DNA of 64,000 bases, taken from NCBI GenBank assembly GCA_029565065.1, contig JAKQOW010000027.1, positions 37,667 to 101,666 of the forward strand. The letters are read 5' to 3'. The position numbers and the translations under genes are program-made. Below the pieces are notes generated by a model. That model saw only the letters and a list, made by a program, of their open reading frames with translations. It was not told the DNA's origin and made no database searches. Shown here piece by piece: positions 52,299 to 61,119 of the stretch (positions are counted from its first letter, which is position 1; each line of letters begins with the position of its first letter). The DNA is from Acidobacteriota bacterium (lineage in GTDB: Bacteria; Acidobacteriota; JAAYUB01).

Positions 52299-53834
52299 TC
52301 ATTCCCATTCGATGGTGCTGGGCGGCTTGGCGCTGATGTCGTACACCACACGGTTGACACCGTGGACCTCATTGACGATGCGGGTGGAGATTCGTTCCAG
52401 CACGGCATAGGGCAGGCGGACCCAGTCGGCAGTCATCCCATCCTCACTCTTCACCGCCCGCACGGCTACGGTGTACTCGTAGGTTCGCTCGTCGCCCATC
52501 ACGCCGACGCTGCGGACAGGCAACAGCACGGCGAACGACTGCCATAGCTTGGTGTACAGACCGGCCGCGCGTATTTCGTCGAGCACGATGCCGTCGGCGC
52601 GGCGGAGGATGTCCAGGCCCTCCGGAGTCACCGGGCCCAGATGGCGCACCGCCAGACCGGGCCCCGGAAACGGCTGCCGCTGGATGAAGGTGTCGGGGAT
52701 GCCCAGGCGGCGGCCCAGCCGTCGGACCTCGTCCTTGAACAGCTCCCGGAGCGGCTCGATGAGCTTCAGGTTCATCCGGTCGGGCAGGCCGCCCACGTTG
52801 TGGTGGCTCTTGATGACCGCGGACGGGCCCCTGACCGACACCGACTCGATGACGTCAGGGTAGAGCGTGCCCTGGACGAGAAAGTCCACCCGGCCCAATT
52901 TACGGGCTTCCGCCTCGAACACCTCGATGAACAACTGCCCGATAATTTTCCGCTTGGCTTCCGGATCGGCCACGCCGGCGAGCGCATCCAGGAAGCGACG
53001 GGCGGCATCCACCGGCACGACGTTGAGCGCCAGCTGCCGGTAGCGCTCCAGCACGGCGGTGAATTCGGCCTGCCGCAGCAGCCCGTTGTCCACGAAGAGG
53101 CACCGTTGCTGACGGCCCACCGCCTGGTGGACCAGCGTCGCCGCCACGGTGGAGTCCACGCCACCGCTCAGGGCGCAGATCACCTGGCCGTCACCCACCT
53201 GGTTCCGGATGCGACGCACCTGTTCCCCGGCGAACGAGGCGAGCGACCAGGATCGCCGGCAGCCGCAGATGGTGAACAGGAAGTTCCGGAGGATCCGCGT
53301 CCCCTCGCGGGTGTGCGCCACCTCGGGATGGAACTGCAGTCCGTACCAGCGCCGGTCGGGATGTTCGGCCGCGGCGACCGCCTGGTTCGACACCGCCGCC
53401 ACCTGGAAACCCGGCGGCAGCCGACGGACGTCGTCACCGTGGCTCATCCAGACGACGGTCTCTTCGGGGACTCCGTCCAGCAGGGGGGAGGGGCCGACCC
53501 GCCGGATCGCGGCCCGGCCATACTCCCGGCAGGTGCCCTGCCGCACTTCGCCGCCGAGCAGCTGGGCGGTGAGCTGGAGTCCATAACAGATGCCCAGCAC
53601 GGGCACGCCGAGCTCGAACACGCCGGGATCGCAGACAGGGCTGTCCGGGTGGAGCACCGACATGGGCCCGCCCGACAGCACCACGCCGCTCAGCGGGCGC
53701 TGCCGAACCGCGTCCAGAGAGACGTTGAAGGGCACGATCTGGCAATAGACGCGGCTCTCGCGGATCCGGCGGGCGATCAGCTGCGTATATTGGGAACCGA
53801 AATCCAGAATCAGGATTTCGTGGCGTGGCTTCAT
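52299..53834 (-). CDS. guaA: GMP synthase (glutamine-hydrolysing)
   Basis: 511 residues, SD AGGAGCG. Converts XMP to GMP with ATP and glutamine. Class I amidotransferase domain (about 1-190) with the nucleophile in GICYGLQL and HPE at FHPEVAH; ATP-pyrophosphatase domain with SGGVDST; C-terminal dimerisation domain ending KPPSTIEWE, the family terminus. Confidence 0.97.
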   Translation of the reverse strand: MKPRHEILILDFGSQYTQLIARRIRESRVYCQIVPFNVSLDAVRQRPLSGVVLSGGPMSVLHPDSPVCDPGVFELGVPVLGICYGLQLTAQLLGGEVRQGTCREYGRAAIRRVGPSPLLDGVPEETVVWMSHGDDVRRLPPGFQVAAVSNQAVAAAEHPDRRWYGLQFHPEVAHTREGTRILRNFLFTICGCRRSWSLASFAGEQVRRIRNQVGDGQVICALSGGVDSTVAATLVHQAVGRQQRCLFVDNGLLRQAEFTAVLERYRQLALNVVPVDAARRFLDALAGVADPEAKRKIIGQLFIEVFEAEARKLGRVDFLVQGTLYPDVIESVSVRGPSAVIKSHHNVGGLPDRMNLKLIEPLRELFKDEVRRLGRRLGIPDTFIQRQPFPGPGLAVRHLGPVTPEGLDILRRADGIVLDEIRAAGLYTKLWQSFAVLLPVRSVGVMGDERTYEYTVAVRAVKSEDGMTADWVRLPYAVLERISTRIVNEVHGVNRVVYDISAKPPSTIEWE

Positions 53835-53930
53835 GGGATCGCTCCTGGCGGGCTGCGTTCGGCGGTGGTCGGAGCGGCGACCGGGACGCGCCCCGACACT
53901 TGCGGCCGCCGGCGGCCTGCGGTAGAGTGC

Positions 53931-53960
53931 ATCTTAACAGACCCGGCCGGAAATTATCAA
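53931..53960 (-). promoter_or_regulatory. Promoter for guaA
   Basis: Minus strand TTGATA (53960-53955), 18 bases, TAAGAT (53936-53931). Start near 53924, leader about 90 bases; no purine riboswitch recognised in it. Confidence 0.6.
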
Positions 53961-54037
53961 ATCGGCTCCGATGAACTTTCCAATAGCAGCCCGACTCTGA
54001 ATCACCGGTCTCACGTGCAAAGGAATCCGGAGGGAAG

Positions 54038-55519
54038 ATGAAACGTCTGCTGGTTGCCGCTCTGTTGGGTGTGGGGAGTCTGGCGTTCGCACTCGGTGCC
54101 CAGTCACCCGGGAAGATCATCGACAAGTATCGGTCGGCCATCGGAGGGAAAGCCGTGAAAGCCGTCCGAGCGACGGAGTGGTCGGGTACCGCCGTCGCTC
54201 CCGACGGGCGTGCCGGGCGGTTTACGTTGCGAATGTCAGCGCCGGACCGATACCGCCTGGACGTGGAACTGGACGCAGCTGGTTTTTCCGAATGCTACAA
54301 CGGCATGTCCGCCTGGCGGCGGGACGCGGCGGGACTCCGGACGCTGGTTGGCGCGGACGCCGCAGCGTTGCGCCTGCGGGCGCTGCTGGCCACCACGCGG
54401 TTGGGGGATCTGTCCCGCCACCAGATCCGGCCGGGTCCGGCGGTCCGCGCCGTCCGGGTGGAGGGTCGAACTGCAGTCGCCATCGATCTGACGCAGGGTG
54501 AGGAGTCACTCACGCTGGCGTTCGATTCCGCGAACAATTTGCTCCTCCGGCAGGAACGCCGGACGGAAGCAGGGGTGGAGACATGGCGGTTCGATGACTA
54601 CCGCCGCGTGGACGGCGTGCTGGAGCCGCACGCCCTGGCGTATCAGGGACCGGCCGGCGAATTCCGCGTGACGCTGGTGCGCGTCAGCCACGGTCCGGGA
54701 CTGGCTGCCGAGACATTCCGCTTTCCGGCCGAAGCCGGCGGCCGGCCGCTGCCTGATCCGGCGGTGCTGTTGCGGGAGATCTCCGCCAACCAGGAGAAGA
54801 ACGCCCGCATGCGGGAGCGGTACACATTCCGCGAAAACCGGACAGTTCAGGAGATGGACGGATCCGGTCGTGTCAAGAAGACAGAATCCACGACCTATGA
54901 CGTGACGCCGGTGAACGGCGCGTTTGTGGAGCGCCTGGTGAGCAAGAACGGCAAAGCCCTGTCAGCCAAGGAACAGGCAAAGGAGGACGCGCGCGTCGCG
55001 GAACAGGTCGAGAAGATGATCAAGGAGTCGGGAAAAAAATCCGGCCGGCGCGGATCTGCGGTAGAGGAAGACGCGGTGCTGATCTTTCTTCGGGCCGCCC
55101 AGATCCACTCGCTCCGCAGGGAGCAGCTGCAGGGCCAGGAAGTCATCGCCTTCGACTTTGAGCCGCGAGCCGATTTCAAGCCGCGCAACCAGACGGAAAA
55201 CCTCCTCGGTAAACTAGCCGGGACCATCTGGGTGGACGAAGACGCCCAGGAGGTCGCCCGGGTCGAGGCGCGGCTCACGGACAAGTTCAAGATCGGCGGG
55301 GGGCTGCTGGCTTCGGTCTCGCCGAACACCCGCTTTCTGGTGGAACAGCGGAAGGTGGCCGGCGAAGTGTGGTTGCCGCATCTCACCGACGGCAACATCG
55401 CCGCGCGGGTGTTGCTGCTGTCCGGTGTCAATGTCCGGGTGGTTTCCCGGTTCAGCGACTATCAGAAGGTTCAGGTGAACGTGAATTATGAGATACCACC
55501 GCCGCCGAAGGCGGACTGA
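54038..55519 (+). CDS. Secreted protein, LolA-like outer-membrane sorting type
   Basis: 493 residues, SD GGAGGG. Signal peptide about 1-21 (LLVAALLGVGSLAFALGA). The first 230 residues resemble LolA/LppX lipid-carrier domains (IIDKYRSAIGG, RFDDYRRVDGVLEPHALAY). The second half (about 245-493) is a further beta-rich region after a helical charged linker (SAKEQAKEDARVAEQVEKM), with GTIWVDEDAQEVARVEARL. Role unknown; a lipid or lipoprotein carrier is possible. Confidence 0.78.
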   Translation: MKRLLVAALLGVGSLAFALGAQSPGKIIDKYRSAIGGKAVKAVRATEWSGTAVAPDGRAGRFTLRMSAPDRYRLDVELDAAGFSECYNGMSAWRRDAAGLRTLVGADAAALRLRALLATTRLGDLSRHQIRPGPAVRAVRVEGRTAVAIDLTQGEESLTLAFDSANNLLLRQERRTEAGVETWRFDDYRRVDGVLEPHALAYQGPAGEFRVTLVRVSHGPGLAAETFRFPAEAGGRPLPDPAVLLREISANQEKNARMRERYTFRENRTVQEMDGSGRVKKTESTTYDVTPVNGAFVERLVSKNGKALSAKEQAKEDARVAEQVEKMIKESGKKSGRRGSAVEEDAVLIFLRAAQIHSLRREQLQGQEVIAFDFEPRADFKPRNQTENLLGKLAGTIWVDEDAQEVARVEARLTDKFKIGGGLLASVSPNTRFLVEQRKVAGEVWLPHLTDGNIAARVLLLSGVNVRVVSRFSDYQKVQVNVNYEIPPPPKAD

Positions 55520-55552
55520 CCTTCAGTCGGTCGGTTAGGAGCGGCAGCGGGG

Positions 55553-56635
55553 TCAGTTGACCGATCCGCTTGGCGGTGGTGTGTCCGTAGCGAGTAGGCG
55601 AGCCGCGGCGCGGCAGCCGGGACGGACCAGGAGGAGACGCAGGCCCTCGGCCTCCCAATCCCGGCTGGACGGCTCCTGGGGCCAACCGTCGGCGCAGGGA
55701 GCTAGCGGCTCGGCCCCGGGACCGGTCACGATCACCGGTCGCCAGGGCCCTTCCTCTTCCGGCAGGAGCCGGGTGGCGGCGAACAAACCGCCGTCGAGCC
55801 GAACTTCGCTGTTGAGATCGTGGCCGCTGGCCAATTGGATCAGGTAGTCACCCAATTTGGCGGGGGTCAGCCGGTCGGTCCGGTGCGCCAGCCCTGCTCG
55901 GATTTGCGATCCCTTGAGCACCCAGACGGTGGTGAGTGCGGCGCCGGCGTGCACCAGGAACCAGCGCGCCGGCAGGGTCGGACGCAGGAGCGGATGGCCT
56001 GCCTGCAGTCCGATGAGCGCCGCCGCCGGCGGGGCGACGAAGAGGCTGTTCGAGAAAACCCGGCTCAGTCCCCAAGCCAAGGACGGATAAGGCTGGACGG
56101 CGGGATGCGCCAGATCGGCTGCGGCGCCGCCCGAGTCCAGAAAATGGCTGAACAGGTCGCCGGCCTGATCGCGGGTCCGGTGCAGCGACGCCCACGGTTC
56201 CTCCACCGCCAGGACCAGCCGCCGGGGAAGCGGGATGGCCAGTTCCGCCAGCAGCCGCCACACCGGATCCCGGACGAGGGTCCAGGGATTGACGGGGAAA
56301 GTCCCGGCCGGCGGATGGATCGCGGCGCGCAGCGGCAGGTCGGTGCCGGGAAACAGCCGCTCCAACTGTAACTGGAATTCGCGGTCGGTCCAGATGGGGA
56401 TATCCGCCTCCGCCAACAGCCGGATGGCATCCACCTGCTCCTCCGCCAGCGGGAGCATGCCGCCCAGGTGAGGCGGCACCCGTTCCTCGCGGCATGTCCG
56501 GAGCAGTTCGGACAGGCGGTCGGCGTAGCCGGTGAGTCGCAGCTCAACGCCGGCGGAGGTCTCGGATTGAAGCAGAATACGTGACGCGCGCGGTGTCACC
56601 ATCAGTCCCAGGTCGCAGGTAACGGAAGAGTCCAT
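55553..56635 (-). CDS. Unrecognised protein, perhaps a divergent DUF1786 member
   Basis: 360 residues, no signal peptide. The C-terminal third (FLVHAGAALTTVWVLKG, GLAHRTDRLTPAKLGDYL) looks like the ATPase-like end of DUF1786 proteins, once labelled pyruvate formate-lyase activating. The usual N-terminal DxGTGTQD nucleotide loop is missing: the chain begins MDSSVTCDLGLMVTPRA. It appears to be transcribed as a leaderless message (promoter TATAAT 9 bases before the ATG), so there is no SD. Family call is weak. Confidence 0.7.
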   Translation of the reverse strand: MDSSVTCDLGLMVTPRASRILLQSETSAGVELRLTGYADRLSELLRTCREERVPPHLGGMLPLAEEQVDAIRLLAEADIPIWTDREFQLQLERLFPGTDLPLRAAIHPPAGTFPVNPWTLVRDPVWRLLAELAIPLPRRLVLAVEEPWASLHRTRDQAGDLFSHFLDSGGAAADLAHPAVQPYPSLAWGLSRVFSNSLFVAPPAAALIGLQAGHPLLRPTLPARWFLVHAGAALTTVWVLKGSQIRAGLAHRTDRLTPAKLGDYLIQLASGHDLNSEVRLDGGLFAATRLLPEEEGPWRPVIVTGPGAEPLAPCADGWPQEPSSRDWEAEGLRLLLVRPGCRAAARLLATDTPPPSGSVN

Positions 56636-56643
56636 GGGAATGA

Positions 56644-56672
56644 ATTATAGCCGAACCGGATCCACCCGCCAA
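56644..56672 (-). promoter_or_regulatory. Promoter giving a leaderless transcript
   Basis: Minus strand TTGGCG (56672-56667), 17 bases, TATAAT (56649-56644). The predicted start near 56637 is only about two bases before the ATG at 56635. Confidence 0.65.
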
Positions 56673-56713
56673 GGGCCGGTGGTCCGGCCGTCCGCCCAAC
56701 CCGGAAGAAATGG

Positions 56714-56742
56714 TTGCCGCCCGGGGGGCATGCCGGTACAAT
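56714..56742 (+). promoter_or_regulatory. Promoter for cyuA
   Basis: TTGCCG at 56714-56719, 17 bases, TACAAT at 56737-56742. Leader about 40 bases. Confidence 0.65.
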
Positions 56743-56788
56743 AACGACTCTTGGACGCAACGATCATTGCCTTCAGCACGGGGCCCGG

Positions 56789-58144
56789 ATGAGCGGACCG
56801 ATCAATTTGGAAAGACTGTTTCAAGCCATTCTGAAACCGGCCCTCGGTTGCACGGAACCGGTGGCGGTGGCCCTGGCGGTCGGTTCGGCCGTCCAGGCAG
56901 CCGGCGGCTGGTTGGTGGGGCAACGCGACCTGCCGGTGACCGGATTGAGGGCCGCGGACATCCAGGAAATCACGGTGCGGGTCACCCCGTGCATCTACAA
57001 GAACGCATACGCCATTCCGATCCCCAATACACCCGGATTAAAGGGCATCTACATCTCGGCGGCGCTGGGCGCCTTCTGCAATCCGCTGCTGGAACTGGAA
57101 CTGTTCAACCAGGTGGACGACGCCACGGTCGGCCAGGCCCGGTGGCTCATCGACCAGGGTCGCGTCTCGGTGACCGTCGACGAAAACCTGCCGCCGGTCG
57201 ACCTGTACATCGAGGCGGTGGTTCGCTTCCAGCGGGGATCGGATAATCTCACCGGCGGCTGCAGCATCCAGGACCGGCACACGCACATCGTGCGCCTGCT
57301 CGCTGGTGACCGGGAAACCTATCGCGATCAGCCTGTGGCCACCGGGAATCGGCCGGCCGACGCGGATCTGGAAATCCTGCGCCAGATGCCGCTCAGCGAG
57401 ATGGTCGCCCTGGTGGCCGAGCTGCCGGATCCGGTTGTGGAGCTGCTCCGCCGGACCATCGCGCTGAACATGCGCGTCTGTGAAGCCGGCTTGACCGAAC
57501 CGCTGGGCCTGGGCGCCGGATTTCACGGCGCCGGCGGCGACGCCGGCAACCAGGTTGACCTGCCCCACCATGTTTCCAGCGTCGCGGCGGCGGGCAGCGA
57601 TGCCCGCATGTCCGGATTTCCGCTGGAGGTGATGAGTTCTGCGGGATCCGGCAACCAGGGGATCATCGCGACGATCCCGGTGGTGGCTTGGGCCCGCAGC
57701 GCAGGTCTGCCGGAGGACCGGCTGGTTCGGGCGGTGGCGCTGGCCCACCTGGTCACCATGCACATCACCCTGCACGTGGGTTATTTGTCCGCGCTCTGCG
57801 GCGTGGCCATCAAGGCCGGGATCGGTGCGGCCTGCGGCATCACCTACGCGATGGGCGGGGACGTCACCGACATCGGACGGGCGGTCAAGATCATGGCGGC
57901 CACGCTCTCCGGCATGATCTGCGACGGGGCCAAGCCGGGCTGCGCACTGAAAGTCAGCTCCTCGGCGGATATGGCCACCCGTGCGGCCCAGCTGGCCATG
58001 AAACAGCTGGAGGTGTCGGCGGACGACGGCATCGTCGCGCTGACGCCCGAGGCCACCATCCGCAACCTGGCGGAACTGAGCCGGTCCATGCGAGCCGTGG
58101 ATCGGAAGATCATCGAGATCATGGACGAAAAGGCCCGCCGCTGA
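56789..58144 (+). CDS. cyuA: L-cysteine desulfidase CyuA (UPF0597/YhaM family)
   Basis: 451 residues from ATG 56789; the SD is weak (GGGG). It breaks cysteine into pyruvate, ammonia and sulfide with a [4Fe-4S] cluster that activates the substrate. Blocks: LGCTEPVAVALA (Cys21), GSGNQGI, LCGVAIKAGIGAACGITY, and GMICDGAKPGCALK supply the cysteines. The family is related to serine dehydratase SdaA. Oxygen-sensitive, hence an anaerobic trait. Confidence 0.93.
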   Translation: MSGPINLERLFQAILKPALGCTEPVAVALAVGSAVQAAGGWLVGQRDLPVTGLRAADIQEITVRVTPCIYKNAYAIPIPNTPGLKGIYISAALGAFCNPLLELELFNQVDDATVGQARWLIDQGRVSVTVDENLPPVDLYIEAVVRFQRGSDNLTGGCSIQDRHTHIVRLLAGDRETYRDQPVATGNRPADADLEILRQMPLSEMVALVAELPDPVVELLRRTIALNMRVCEAGLTEPLGLGAGFHGAGGDAGNQVDLPHHVSSVAAAGSDARMSGFPLEVMSSAGSGNQGIIATIPVVAWARSAGLPEDRLVRAVALAHLVTMHITLHVGYLSALCGVAIKAGIGAACGITYAMGGDVTDIGRAVKIMAATLSGMICDGAKPGCALKVSSSADMATRAAQLAMKQLEVSADDGIVALTPEATIRNLAELSRSMRAVDRKIIEIMDEKARR

Positions 58145-58326
58145 GTGATGCGGGCGGGCAACCGGACAGCGGGGGGGCGCTGGGCCGGCCGACTGCAGGA
58201 CAGTTGTTGTTGCCATCGGCGCAGGCCGGGGCGACACCGGAACCGCGGCCGGAGTTCCGTGCGGCGCGTGCGGGCCGCGTCCGTCCGGGTATATCGCCGG
58301 GGACATGATTCTGCGGGGACCGGGAG

Positions 58327-60261
58327 ATGACTCCACTGCCTTGGCTCAACGCTCTGCCAGCCGTTATCCAGTCCGGGCTCGCCCTGGCCTGGGTCGCTGT
58401 CGTGGTGGCGGGCTGCCGCGGCCTGGGCGCCCGGATTGAAGGATTCATTCTGCCGGTTGAGGAGCATCCCCGGCGCCACAGTGCCTTCACGTTCGCGTTC
58501 CAGACCGCTCTAGGGCTGGGCGCCATGGCCCAGTTGCTCTACGGCCTGTCACTGGTGGGGCTGGTGCGGCTGCCGGTGGTCGCGGCGTTGGCCGTCGGAT
58601 TCTGGTGGTGGGGGCATCGCGGCCAGCCGGGCCGGCCGGTGTGGGCATGCCTGCACAATCACGGTCGCTGGCCGGCGCTGGCTCTGGTGCTGCTCGGTGT
58701 TCCGCTCCTGCTGTGCTTCGTGCCGGAACTCAATTTCGACGCCTTGCGCACCCATCTCTGGCTGGCCCGCGAACTGGCCGCCAGCGGACTGCTGCCGGTG
58801 GAACCGAGCAACTGGAACGTGTACATACCCAACGCCACGGCCGTGCTCTTCGGTGCGGCGGGATTGGCGGGGGGAGAAATCGGCGCGAAGCTGCTCCATT
58901 TCTGCCTGGGTGTCCTGATTGCACTGCTGCCGGGCGTGTTTGTGGAGGAGCGGCTCGAACCCGGAGGCACCTGGTTGTTTGCGGCGTTCTGGCTGGTGCT
59001 GCCCGTGGTGATGTGGGAGATGTCCTCGGCCTATACCGATCTTGGCGTGACGCTGTTTCTGTTTGCGGCGATCTTATGCTTGTTCCGGTGGCGCCGGTTT
59101 GGCACAGAAGGCTGGCTGACTCTGGCTGCTATTTTCACGGGTCTGGCGCTGACCGCCAAGCCCACGGCGCTGCCGTGGCTCGGCTGGCTGACGGGCGCAG
59201 TGCTTGTGTTCGGTGCGTTCCTGCGCCGTCCGCGGCGTGACGTGCTTCTCCACGCCGGTATCTTTGTCGCTTTGGCTGTTCTGATCATCGCGCCGTGGCT
59301 GTTCCGCACGTATTTCCTGACTGGGAATCCGCTCTTCCCAATACCGCTGCCCGGTTTCCACTCTGACCTGATCACGCCGGCAATCGTGGCCGAAGTGCGC
59401 CGGGAGCAACTCGCTTTCGGCTTCGGCCGCGAGTGGAGCGCGCTGGCGGCCCTGCCCTGGAATCTCCTGATCCGCCCCGAAGCATTTCGAGGCGGACCGG
59501 GTCCGCTGGTATTCCTAGCCCTGCCCCTGCTGGCGCTGTGGTGGCGGCGCAGCTCGGGTTGGGACCGGTGGTTTGCCCTGTCCTTCGGGTTCGGCACGCT
59601 GGTCTGGTTCTTCACCGCCCAGGAAATCCGCTACCTGCTGCCCGTGTTGCCGCTGGCCTCCTGGCTGATTTTGCGGCCGCTGGTTCTGGGTGAACGCTGG
59701 GGCCGCGGTTTTCAGATCGCCTGGGGGGTAGGGCTAGCACTGCAGCTCGTGTACCTGTCGCCGCTCGTCTATCCGTGGGTGCATCCCGGCGTGCCCTTCC
59801 AGGTCCGAGTGGGGGCGGCCGAACTGAAGACGGCTGCGGGAATCATGCCGCGAAATGAGTATCTCGCCACCCGGAATCCGTTTTTTCCGGTCTATGACTG
59901 GGCCAACCGCAATCTGACCGGCTCGGTGCGGCTGCTCTCGTTTGATGCGGCGGCCTACTGGAGCCGCTGGCCGCTGCTGTACGCTTTTTCGAAAGAAGGC
60001 GAATTCGCGGGTACCGAGCACGATCCGGACGTCATCCTCACGCGGTGCCATCGCGCGCGGCTGACCCACGTCATCGTCAACACCGACTGGCTGACGCCCG
60101 ACGTGGACCGCCGGCGCGTGTCGGAATTTTTCAAGCCGGAATTCCAGGATCGTTACCTGCAGCTGGTCCACACCCGGGGGCCGGTCAAGCTGTTCGCGAT
60201 CCCGCCGCCGGCCGGGATCGGCGCCGCGCCGATCCCCGCCGCGGATGGAGCCGGCCCATGA
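58327..60261 (+). CDS. GT-C-like multi-pass membrane glycosyltransferase, probable
   Basis: 644 residues with about 11-13 membrane segments through residue 490 and a soluble C-terminal domain. Early luminal loop LNFDALRTHLWLAREL carries the acidic residue expected in ArnT/PMT-type GT-C enzymes. The gene overlaps by ATGA with a polyprenyl-phosphate glycosyltransferase, which would supply its lipid-linked sugar donor. Acceptor unknown; it could be a cell-surface glycan or protein. Confidence 0.8.
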   Translation: MTPLPWLNALPAVIQSGLALAWVAVVVAGCRGLGARIEGFILPVEEHPRRHSAFTFAFQTALGLGAMAQLLYGLSLVGLVRLPVVAALAVGFWWWGHRGQPGRPVWACLHNHGRWPALALVLLGVPLLLCFVPELNFDALRTHLWLARELAASGLLPVEPSNWNVYIPNATAVLFGAAGLAGGEIGAKLLHFCLGVLIALLPGVFVEERLEPGGTWLFAAFWLVLPVVMWEMSSAYTDLGVTLFLFAAILCLFRWRRFGTEGWLTLAAIFTGLALTAKPTALPWLGWLTGAVLVFGAFLRRPRRDVLLHAGIFVALAVLIIAPWLFRTYFLTGNPLFPIPLPGFHSDLITPAIVAEVRREQLAFGFGREWSALAALPWNLLIRPEAFRGGPGPLVFLALPLLALWWRRSSGWDRWFALSFGFGTLVWFFTAQEIRYLLPVLPLASWLILRPLVLGERWGRGFQIAWGVGLALQLVYLSPLVYPWVHPGVPFQVRVGAAELKTAAGIMPRNEYLATRNPFFPVYDWANRNLTGSVRLLSFDAAAYWSRWPLLYAFSKEGEFAGTEHDPDVILTRCHRARLTHVIVNTDWLTPDVDRRRVSEFFKPEFQDRYLQLVHTRGPVKLFAIPPPAGIGAAPIPAADGAGP

Positions 60262-60983
60262 AGCTCTCCGTGCTGATTCCGGTTTACAACGAAGCCGCCA
60301 CCATCGCGACCGTTCTGGAGCAGGTCACCCGGGTGGATCTCGGGGACACCGTGCGGGAAGTTCTTGTCGTGGACGACGGCTCCACCGACGGCACCGCGGA
60401 GCGGGTGCAGACGTTCATCGCCGCGGATCCGGCCGGAGGCGAAATTCGCTTTTTCCACAAGGCCAACGGCGGCAAGGGATCGGCCATCCGTGAGGGCCTG
60501 CGCCACGCCGGCGGCGACTATGTCCTGGTCCAGGACGCGGACCTGGAATATGATCCGCGGGAGCACGCCCGCCTGCTTCAGACCGCAGTCTCCCGCGGTG
60601 CGCCGGTGGTGTACGGGTCGCGCAACCAGGGCAAGCGAAATCCGCGTTCCAGCCTGGCCTTTTACTGGGGCGGCCGGCTGCTGTCGACGTGGGCCAACCT
60701 GCTGTTCGGCTCGCGCCTCACCGATTACGCAACCTGTTACAAACTGCTGGACCGCCGCCTGATGGAAGCGCTGCGACTGGCCTGTGATGGATTTGAATTC
60801 TGCGCCGAGGTCACGGCCAAGGTGTTGCGACGGGGCGTGCCCATCGTGGAGATCCCCATCAGTTATCATCCCCGCAGCTTCGCCGAAGGGAAGAAAATCC
60901 GCGCGCGGGACGGAATCATCGCCGCCTGGACCTTCCTGCGCCTACGCTTCTCCCGCTCCGCTGCGCAATCCCCACGCACCTGA
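60258..60983 (+). CDS. Family 2 glycosyltransferase (polyprenyl-phosphate sugar synthase type)
   Basis: 241 residues, start in the ATGA overlap. GT-A fold: LIPVYNEAATI, VVDDGSTDGT, DADLEYDP (DxD) and the acceptor region YGSRNQGKRNP and TDYATCYKL, as in dolichol-phosphate mannose synthases and their bacterial relatives. No C-terminal membrane helices, so it is the soluble type. Likely partner of the preceding GT-C protein. Confidence 0.93.
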   Translation: MKLSVLIPVYNEAATIATVLEQVTRVDLGDTVREVLVVDDGSTDGTAERVQTFIAADPAGGEIRFFHKANGGKGSAIREGLRHAGGDYVLVQDADLEYDPREHARLLQTAVSRGAPVVYGSRNQGKRNPRSSLAFYWGGRLLSTWANLLFGSRLTDYATCYKLLDRRLMEALRLACDGFEFCAEVTAKVLRRGVPIVEIPISYHPRSFAEGKKIRARDGIIAAWTFLRLRFSRSAAQSPRT

Positions 60984-61028
60984 CGGCGCACACCGCGTGA
61001 CCCGTGTCGGCGCCTTTCTGCCCGGTTT

Positions 61029-61042
61029 TTGACCCAGATCAA
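61029..61042. promoter_or_regulatory. FNR/DNR-family binding site for hcp
   Basis: TTGAC-CCAG-ATCAA, matching FNR consensus TTGAT-N4-ATCAA at nine of ten positions and the DNR/NNR form on the other strand. Its centre is at about -40.5 from the predicted start near 61076, the class II activation position. Confidence 0.7.
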
Positions 61043-61063
61043 ACGCCGCCGCCGATTTCCGGT

Positions 61064-61069
61064 TAGAAT
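61064..61069 (+). promoter_or_regulatory. -10 box of hcp
   Basis: TAGAAT; the -35 place is taken by the FNR-type site, as expected for an activator-dependent promoter. Confidence 0.65.
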
Positions 61070-61119
61070 GGTGCGCGCGGGGATCCGCTTCGGCGCCCCG
61101 ATCATCCAGGAGAACGACC

